From the NCBI GenBank assembly GCA_964573505.1, contig CAZNMS010000405.1, forward strand, positions 1-8,240: a stretch of 8,240 nt of DNA, in the 5' to 3' direction. Position 1 is the stretch's first letter. The number at the start of each line of letters is the position of its first letter. Position numbers and translations under genes: made by a program. The stretch is from AM-0621 sp964573505. GTDB lineage: Bacteria; Planctomycetota; Planctomycetia; Planctomycetales; Planctomycetaceae. Positions 1 to 4,536 of this stretch are shown piece after piece. Under the pieces are notes generated by a model. It searched no databases. It had not been told where the DNA came from and saw only the letters and a list, made by a program, of their open reading frames with translations.

Positions 1-58
1 GGTGCGGCTCAAGTGCCGCTGAGTCGGAGGGCTCCGTCGAGCCGGAGCACTCCAAGTA
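1..58. other. Downstream flank of the DUF1549/DUF1553 gene
   Basis: These 58 bases follow the TAG stop of the DUF1549/DUF1553 gene on the minus strand. They hold a small perfect inverted repeat (GCTCCG at 31-36, CGGAGC at 43-48, 6-nt loop) and a weaker 5-bp pairing at 4-8 with 15-19. On the minus strand no T-run follows either hairpin, so an intrinsic terminator is not supported. No start of a following gene can be recognised before the window edge. In this phylum such genes are often followed by a DUF1501 gene, but that cannot be tested here. Confidence 0.35.
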
Positions 59-2461
59 CTAGTGGTTAAACAAGAACTCCGTTGTATTCATCAGGCTCCA
101 AGCAATGTCTTCGGCGGCGCGGCGTCTTTGGCCGTTGTGATTCTTCAGGTAGCTCAGCGTTGCGGATTTCTCGGCTTCGGTCGGCAGGCGCGAGTAGAAG
201 CTCAAATAAAACTCGTCGGTCAGAGCCTCGTCGGTCATTGAGCCCGATGCCAGCTTTGTGATGCGGCTGCCTTCGTGAGCGAGTTTGTTTTGCAGCTCGG
301 GTGAGTTCATCACGTGCAGCACTTGAGCGACGCTCGGTTCGGCCACTCGCTCGCACTCGCAGGAGGTCGCTCGCACCGGACGGCCGAACGTTCGCAGGAA
401 GTAGTGCGGGACGAGGCTGTCCCAAAGCTGAATCGCGCGGGAGCCCGCCGGGACTCCGTCGAACTTCTCGGGCATTCCCGTTGTTTGGCAGATCGCGTCG
501 AAGACCACTTCCGCATCCAGCGAGCGGATCAAGGCGCGGGAGTAATTCTGCTCGTCAATCAGGTTCGTCGGATTGGCCTTTGTCGCGAGCTGATAAGTCC
601 GCGAGGCCGTGATGTGCTTGATGAGTGCCTGCATGTCGAAGCCGCTCGCGACGAAGGATTGAGCAAGCTCATCGAGCAACTCGGGATTCGACGGCGGGTT
701 CGTGAGCCGCATGTCGTCGACCGGCACAACGAGTCCTCGTCCGGTGAAGTAGGCCCAATAGCGATTCGCGACGTTGCGAGCGAAGAAGGCGTTGTCTTTC
801 CTCGTCAGCCAGTCGGCCAATGCGAGCCGTCGATCACCTTCCGGCGACGCCTCGCCCATCTTCTCGCCGAGTGCATAAGCATGAATCGCAGTGCCGGTGC
901 GCGGGTGCTTTGACGGTCCCGCTGTCGGGTTCGCCACGAGCATCTCGCCGCGCGGCGTCTTCTTCACATTGGCTTGTACGAAGAAGGCTTCCATGCCGAC
1001 ATAGTCATCCTGCCCCCAGCGATCGAAGGGATGATGATGACATTGAGCACACTCGATCCTGACCCCGAGCAACGCTTGCGAGAACGTGCTGGCTCGATCG
1101 CCATTCTTCGTCACGGCTTTGAAGAAGTGACCGGCAGGCGCATCGACGAGCGGACCTTCCGCCGTCACGAGTTCTCGCGCGAACTGATCCATTCGCTTAT
1201 TGGCCGCGAAGCTGTCGCGAATCCATTGGTAGTAGAGATAAGCCCCGCGATGCCCGAGCGTCGCGCGGTCGACTCGCAGGATGTCCGACCATTTCAAAGC
1301 CCAGTAGTCCGCGTAATCAGGCCGCTGTAACAGAGATTCCACAACCAACGCGCGCTTATTGGACCGAGCGTCTTTGAGGAACTCGCGGGCTTCGTCTGAA
1401 GTCGGCAGCGTGCCGATGATGTCGAGCGATACGCGCCGCAAGTAATCGATGTCCGAGCACAGACCCGACGGAGTGATGTTGAGCTTCTTCAACTTCGCGT
1501 CGACGAGTTCATCAACTCGATTGAGCGACTGCGGCCATGCGAGCCCATCGGCATTCACGGGCTGCGGGACGAGCGTGCGAAAGATGTCAACGCTGCCCAT
1601 GAAGCTTGCCATGATCGCGACATCGCCCGGCTTCTTTCCGGCAGTGACGAAACCTCGATCATCGACAGCCGCGAGCCCTTCGTTATTCGACTGAAACTTC
1701 GCAAGCGTTGTGACGTCCGCTTTCCGACCGTCGCTATAGGTCGCGATGACGCGCAGTTGCTGAGTCACTCCGAACTTCAATTGTCGCTCGCGCGGAGCGA
1801 CCTCGATCGACTTCACTTGCGGGTCATCGTCCTTACCGAACGGCATGCCTTCCGCGATCCAGTCGCGGAGTAAGCTGTACTCGATCGAGTCCTTCTTCAG
1901 GCGTGCTCCGCCGCCATGCGGGCTTGCTCCGATCGCTTTCAGGAGCAAGAGACTTTGCTCGGGCACAAGCGGCATCGTGCGCCGACCGCGCGACTCGCGA
2001 GTGAGCGTTGCATGATCGAACTTCGGATCGAACCCAAACACCGAGAGCTTGAACCCGTTCTGTCCCTCGGCCTTCGCATGACACGCTGAAGCATTGCAGC
2101 CATAGCGGCTGAAGATCGGGACGATGTCGCGCTCGAAGTTGAATGGCGGTCTGACCGCAGCGTCTTTGACTGTCACCGGCACCTTCACCGATTGGCCGCC
2201 CGACGCGACTTCGATGATGCACTGCCCGTCCTTCAATCCCGCGACGAGCCCACTGTTCGAGACCGAGCACGCATCGCCTGAAACGACTTTGTAAGTCGCG
2301 GTTGGAGTGAGATCGCGCTGCTCGTTTCCAATCGTGCCTGAGACCAGCAACTGAAACACTTGCCCGCCGCCTTTGAGTTCGACCTGAGGCGGATCAACGC
2401 TCACTGCCCCAGCATCAGCAGCGAGCAAAAGGGCGCTCTGCGCGAGTAATGAAAACCACAC
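59..2461 (-). CDS. DUF1549/DUF1553 (PSCyt2/PSD1-type) protein with two Ig-like domains and cytochrome c-like motifs
   Basis: An 800-residue protein of the large Planctomycete DUF1549/DUF1553 family; members are thought to be envelope c-type cytochrome-like proteins, and their exact reaction is not established. Domain order read from the sequence: hydrophobic N-terminus (about 3-20, a likely signal peptide but lacking positive charges before it); a bacterial Ig-like (BIG2-type) domain (about 22-98); a cytochrome-like segment with CNASACH at 122-128, a CX4CH spacing, followed by the family's NGFKLSVFGFDP and PHGGGARL signatures; a second Ig-like domain (about 217-298); DUF1549 (about 312-495) with a classical haem motif CAQCH at 471-475 followed by HHPFDRW; DUF1553 (about 543-795) with CECER at 701-705 and the LHVMNSPELQNKL-like end. 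Start: GTG at 2459-2461, with GAGGT (2469-2473) 7 nt upstream. The frame is open further up to a TGA near 2523 but offers no ATG, GTG or TTG there. Length is complete for the family. Transcribed away from the 492-residue frame across a 490-nt gap, so probably its own transcription unit. Confidence 0.93.
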   Translation of the reverse strand: MWFSLLAQSALLLAADAGAVSVDPPQVELKGGGQVFQLLVSGTIGNEQRDLTPTATYKVVSGDACSVSNSGLVAGLKDGQCIIEVASGGQSVKVPVTVKDAAVRPPFNFERDIVPIFSRYGCNASACHAKAEGQNGFKLSVFGFDPKFDHATLTRESRGRRTMPLVPEQSLLLLKAIGASPHGGGARLKKDSIEYSLLRDWIAEGMPFGKDDDPQVKSIEVAPRERQLKFGVTQQLRVIATYSDGRKADVTTLAKFQSNNEGLAAVDDRGFVTAGKKPGDVAIMASFMGSVDIFRTLVPQPVNADGLAWPQSLNRVDELVDAKLKKLNITPSGLCSDIDYLRRVSLDIIGTLPTSDEAREFLKDARSNKRALVVESLLQRPDYADYWALKWSDILRVDRATLGHRGAYLYYQWIRDSFAANKRMDQFARELVTAEGPLVDAPAGHFFKAVTKNGDRASTFSQALLGVRIECAQCHHHPFDRWGQDDYVGMEAFFVQANVKKTPRGEMLVANPTAGPSKHPRTGTAIHAYALGEKMGEASPEGDRRLALADWLTRKDNAFFARNVANRYWAYFTGRGLVVPVDDMRLTNPPSNPELLDELAQSFVASGFDMQALIKHITASRTYQLATKANPTNLIDEQNYSRALIRSLDAEVVFDAICQTTGMPEKFDGVPAGSRAIQLWDSLVPHYFLRTFGRPVRATSCECERVAEPSVAQVLHVMNSPELQNKLAHEGSRITKLASGSMTDEALTDEFYLSFYSRLPTEAEKSATLSYLKNHNGQRRRAAEDIAWSLMNTTEFLFNH

Positions 2462-2581
2462 GTTGGGGACCTCGGCAGGAGGGAGAGGGGCCGATTGGCG
2501 GGAAGCAAAGGCGGGCTCAAATCAAAGCAGGTCGATGGTAGGGCGGTGCTAATGGTCGAGCAACGCCGGGGTTTCGCGAGC

Positions 2582-2619
2582 AAAAAGGTCTGAACTGCGA
2601 GAGTTCAGTGAGCCTTTTT
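2582..2619. terminator. Bidirectional terminator-like hairpin
   Basis: AAAAAGG at 2582-2588 pairs with CCTTTTT at 2613-2619, and inside it TGAACT (2591-2596) pairs with AGTTCA (2602-2607) around the loop GCGAG. The small mismatched interior lies between the two helices. Because A-runs and T-runs flank the stem on both sides, the element could end transcription on either strand. On the minus strand it lies about 335 nt after the 492-residue frame and about 120 nt before the DUF1549 gene start. It could therefore end the upstream unit late, or act as an attenuator in the DUF1549 leader. The G+C content of the inner stem is low, which weakens it as a strong terminator. Confidence 0.5.
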
Positions 2620-2706
2620 CGCCGGTCGTAGCGGCGGCGCAGGGCGCTGATTGGGAGCTCGATGATCGAGCAGCTTCGGGGCGACTGAGCTGTCTGACTC
2701 AGTGAG
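2590..2706. repeat. Degenerate duplicated hairpin module
   Basis: Two related hairpins lie about 95 nt apart. Unit A (2685-2706) reads CTGAGCTG, 6 nt, TCAGTGAG; unit B (2590-2612) reads CTGAACTG, 7 nt, TCAGTGAG. The arms match at 15 of 16 positions. Each is preceded on the plus strand by a similar 16-mer: TCGAGCAACGCCGGGG at 2556-2571 and TCGAGCAGCTTCGGGG at 2666-2681 (13 of 16 identical). This looks like an old tandem duplication in the leader of the DUF1549 gene, with an extra A-run/T-run gained or kept around unit B. Confidence 0.45.
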
Positions 2707-2953
2707 GCGCGGACTTCGAAAACGCTTTGAGAGGCGCAATGCCGACGCTCCGTGTGTCTCACTTTGTGCAACGCGAACATGCAGTGTGAATCACCCTCAA
2801 CGTCCCCAACATCCGCTCGTTTCCTCAAGCCAGTCGGCGCGCAGTGGTGATCGCGAATGATTAAAGCGATTGGCAGATGGCGGCGTCCTCGTAACGCGAG
2901 CATCAAGACCGCTCGCGATGAAACGTCACCGTTCTGCTTGTACGAGTTGCTCG

Positions 2954-4432
2954 TCAGTTCGAGAACGAAAACGTTGCAACTTCAACGAGAGCGTTGAACG
3001 CGGGGGAGATCGCGAGTTTCACGTAGCGACGATCCGCCGAGATGAGTGCGGAGACTGTCATTGAAATTCCATCATTCACCACTCCGATGACGGGCTGATA
3101 GCCGACGGTTCCGGCCGGTCTCGTTCCTCCGGTTTGCAAGATGGTATTGCCGCCAGCGCCTCCGCCGCCGAACTGCGCGAAGCCAGCATTCGCTCGCACG
3201 GAGTTCGGCAGAGTGTCGGTCATCAGCTTCGCGAGCAGTTCTTGGCGCGTCGGGCGGTGAGAAGCGGCTTCGCGTTTCGGTGCCTCGCCTTTCTCTTTGC
3301 GTCGCCCATTCGACAGGATGAACGCCGTCTCAGTCGTCGGCTTATCGAGCGTCATTGGGATGCGTTCGACCTCTTCGTCGCGACTGCCGACATGCCGCTT
3401 CACAACGAGCGTGCAGCGTTTCCCGACGACGTTGCCTCCGACCACTGTCACCTTCGCGCGATAAGCCCCCGAGCCGCCCTTCACGGAGACGTATTCCTCG
3501 TAGCAGTTCTTCGCTTTCGGCCCGTAGCCATCATGCGTCAGCACGCCGCCGCCGGCAGAGAGCGGGTCTTTCACCGAGCACGACGTCCCGAATGGCTCAA
3601 CGATCTCGAGATCGAGATCGGCATCGCCGTCCCACTCCAATCGCACGATCAAGTCACGCCGCTTTGCTTCAGCGATCGCGTCCTTGAGTTGATTGGCCTC
3701 AGCCGCTTTCCCGATCTTCTGCAATTGGCGAATGACATCATTCGCGATGTCCTCAGCGTCTTGCTGCCGCTTTTCGCGGTCCTTCGTCCAAGTGGTTTCG
3801 AGGATCCCGACGGCGGCCCAACGAACGGCTTCAGGGTCCTTTAGCTCCTGTGCCAACTTGAGCGCCAGCAAGTACGGCTCGGGGCGACTGGGATCGAGCC
3901 GCGAGGCTTGCTGATAGAGTTTGAGCCCGGCGTTCTTTGCTTCGAGACGCACGAGAAACGCTGCCGAGACCAGCACGCTGTTGATGTCTGATGCCGTGAA
4001 GTCGACGCGTGAGAGCAGTACGCGTTCGATGTCTTCTTCCGCACGTCCGTCGGCCTTCATCGACATCGCAAGCACGTCGTACATCCATGACTGTGATTGA
4101 CCGAGCGCCAATGCCGCTTCGATGAGGGCAATTGCTTCCGCATGATTCTTCGCCGCATGCAACTTCTCGACGGCTTTCGAGACGTCCTCTTTCGAGAGCT
4201 TCTTGTCCTTCAAGATCGCGTACCAATCGACGGTGCTCGCTCGCTGTTGCGGCTTCGGCTTGCTGTCTGACTGAGCCTTCTGGGCGAGTTGAGTCGGGCG
4301 ATTTTCGACGTTCGTCGACTGCGCTTGATCGGTCGCTTGAGGCTTCGCTTTCGCATCGGATTTCGTCGGCAACTTTGGATCGACACCGATGCGTGATCGG
4401 CGCGCATCGTTCGGCTGCTCAGACACTTTCAA
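2954..4432 (-). CDS. TPR-like / DUF2135-like protein with secretin-like C-terminal tail (possible second half of the VWA protein)
   Basis: A 492-residue frame. Residues 1-66 are a disordered Lys/Gln/Ala/Ser/Pro-rich stretch; 68-255 form helical TPR-like repeats (for example the pair around AIALIEAALALGQ and ASRLDPSRPEPYLLALKLA); 259-350 resemble DUF2135/YfaP, with the core LEWDGDADLDLEIVEPFG and later CYEEYVSVKGGSGAYRAKV; 440-490 carry a tail like those ending Planctomycete secretin-like proteins (VSALISADRRYVKLAISP then a VATFSF-like end). There is no signal peptide, although DUF2135 and secretin-like tails are normally found in exported proteins. The only start before the first structured part is TTG at 4430-4432 (or GTG at 4424-4426), with weak upstream GGGA. 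The start sits about 20 nt past a terminator-like hairpin. The same frame is open without a stop back through the A9 run that ends the preceding gene. I think it is likely the C-terminal part of that protein; a free-standing gene remains possible. Domain calls are by eye. Confidence 0.75.
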   Translation of the reverse strand: MKVSEQPNDARRSRIGVDPKLPTKSDAKAKPQATDQAQSTNVENRPTQLAQKAQSDSKPKPQQRASTVDWYAILKDKKLSKEDVSKAVEKLHAAKNHAEAIALIEAALALGQSQSWMYDVLAMSMKADGRAEEDIERVLLSRVDFTASDINSVLVSAAFLVRLEAKNAGLKLYQQASRLDPSRPEPYLLALKLAQELKDPEAVRWAAVGILETTWTKDREKRQQDAEDIANDVIRQLQKIGKAAEANQLKDAIAEAKRRDLIVRLEWDGDADLDLEIVEPFGTSCSVKDPLSAGGGVLTHDGYGPKAKNCYEEYVSVKGGSGAYRAKVTVVGGNVVGKRCTLVVKRHVGSRDEEVERIPMTLDKPTTETAFILSNGRRKEKGEAPKREAASHRPTRQELLAKLMTDTLPNSVRANAGFAQFGGGGAGGNTILQTGGTRPAGTVGYQPVIGVVNDGISMTVSALISADRRYVKLAISPAFNALVEVATFSFSN

Positions 4433-4452
4433 TCCCGATCGTTTCTCGCCAT

Positions 4453-4491
4453 CAAAAACAGAGGACCGGGACGCACTAGCGCCCGGTCCTC
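4453..4491 (-). terminator. Rho-independent terminator-like hairpin after the VWA/STN stop
   Basis: A perfect 10-bp GC-rich stem, GAGGACCGGG at 4461-4470 with CCCGGTCCTC at 4482-4491, closes an 11-nt loop. On the minus strand the stem is followed by TGTTTTTGA (4452-4460), an interrupted T-tract. It lies 46 nt after the TAA of the 881-residue frame and ends about 20 nt before the TTG of the 492-residue frame. It has the form of an intrinsic terminator for the VWA/STN gene. If the two frames are translated as one protein, the hairpin lies inside the coding sequence, and readthrough would be required. Confidence 0.6.
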
Positions 4492-4510
4492 GTTGAGATT
4501 GACCAGCTTG

Positions 4511-4527
4511 CGACTCTTGCCGAGTCG
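4511..4527 (-). other. Small hairpin just after the VWA/STN stop
   Basis: CGACTC (4511-4516) and GAGTCG (4522-4527) form a perfect 6-bp stem with a 5-nt loop. On the minus strand it begins 15 nt after the last A of the A9 run, farther than the usual 5-9 nt for a frameshift-stimulating structure. It has no T-tail. Its role, if any, is unknown. Confidence 0.35.
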
Positions 4528-4536
4528 ATTCAGCAG

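Larger units (their letters stand above)
2462..2953. other. 490-nt intergenic region / probable leader of the DUF1549 gene
   Basis: No convincing gene lies here. The longest minus-strand frame (2517-2906, 129 codons) is Arg/Ser/His-rich, matches no family I recognise and has no good ribosome site. The half nearest the DUF1549 gene (2556-2706) contains several inverted repeats: a perfect odd palindrome CTCGAT-g-ATCGAG at 2658-2670, a 6-bp hairpin at 2684-2703 and a terminator-like hairpin at 2582-2619. The hairpins at 2684-2703 and 2582-2619 are related in sequence. The half next to the 492-residue frame (about 2707-2953) shows nothing I can name, and no T-tailed hairpin lies directly after that frame's stop. 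A promoter for the DUF1549 gene is expected within this stretch, but I could not pick a convincing -10/-35 pair. Confidence 0.6.

Noticed and set aside
2517..2906. 129-codon minus-strand frame in the intergenic region
   Set aside because: Biased towards Arg, Ser and His, matches no family I recognise, spans the hairpins and has no good ribosome site; treated as non-coding.
3134..3844. 236-codon plus-strand frame opposite the TPR/DUF2135 frame
   Set aside because: Arg/Ala/His/Ser-rich shadow of a better-supported minus-strand frame with recognisable domains.
4434..4457. Tiny ATG frame (seven codons) on the minus strand whose TGA overlaps the TTG of the 492-residue frame, suggesting translational coupling
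   Set aside because: The frame starts inside the T-tail of the hairpin with no ribosome site; too short and weakly supported to list as a gene or leader peptide.
4511..4527. 6-bp hairpin after A9 considered as a frameshift stimulator
   Set aside because: Spacing of 15 nt is longer than usual and the stem is short; listed as a site but not claimed as a stimulator.
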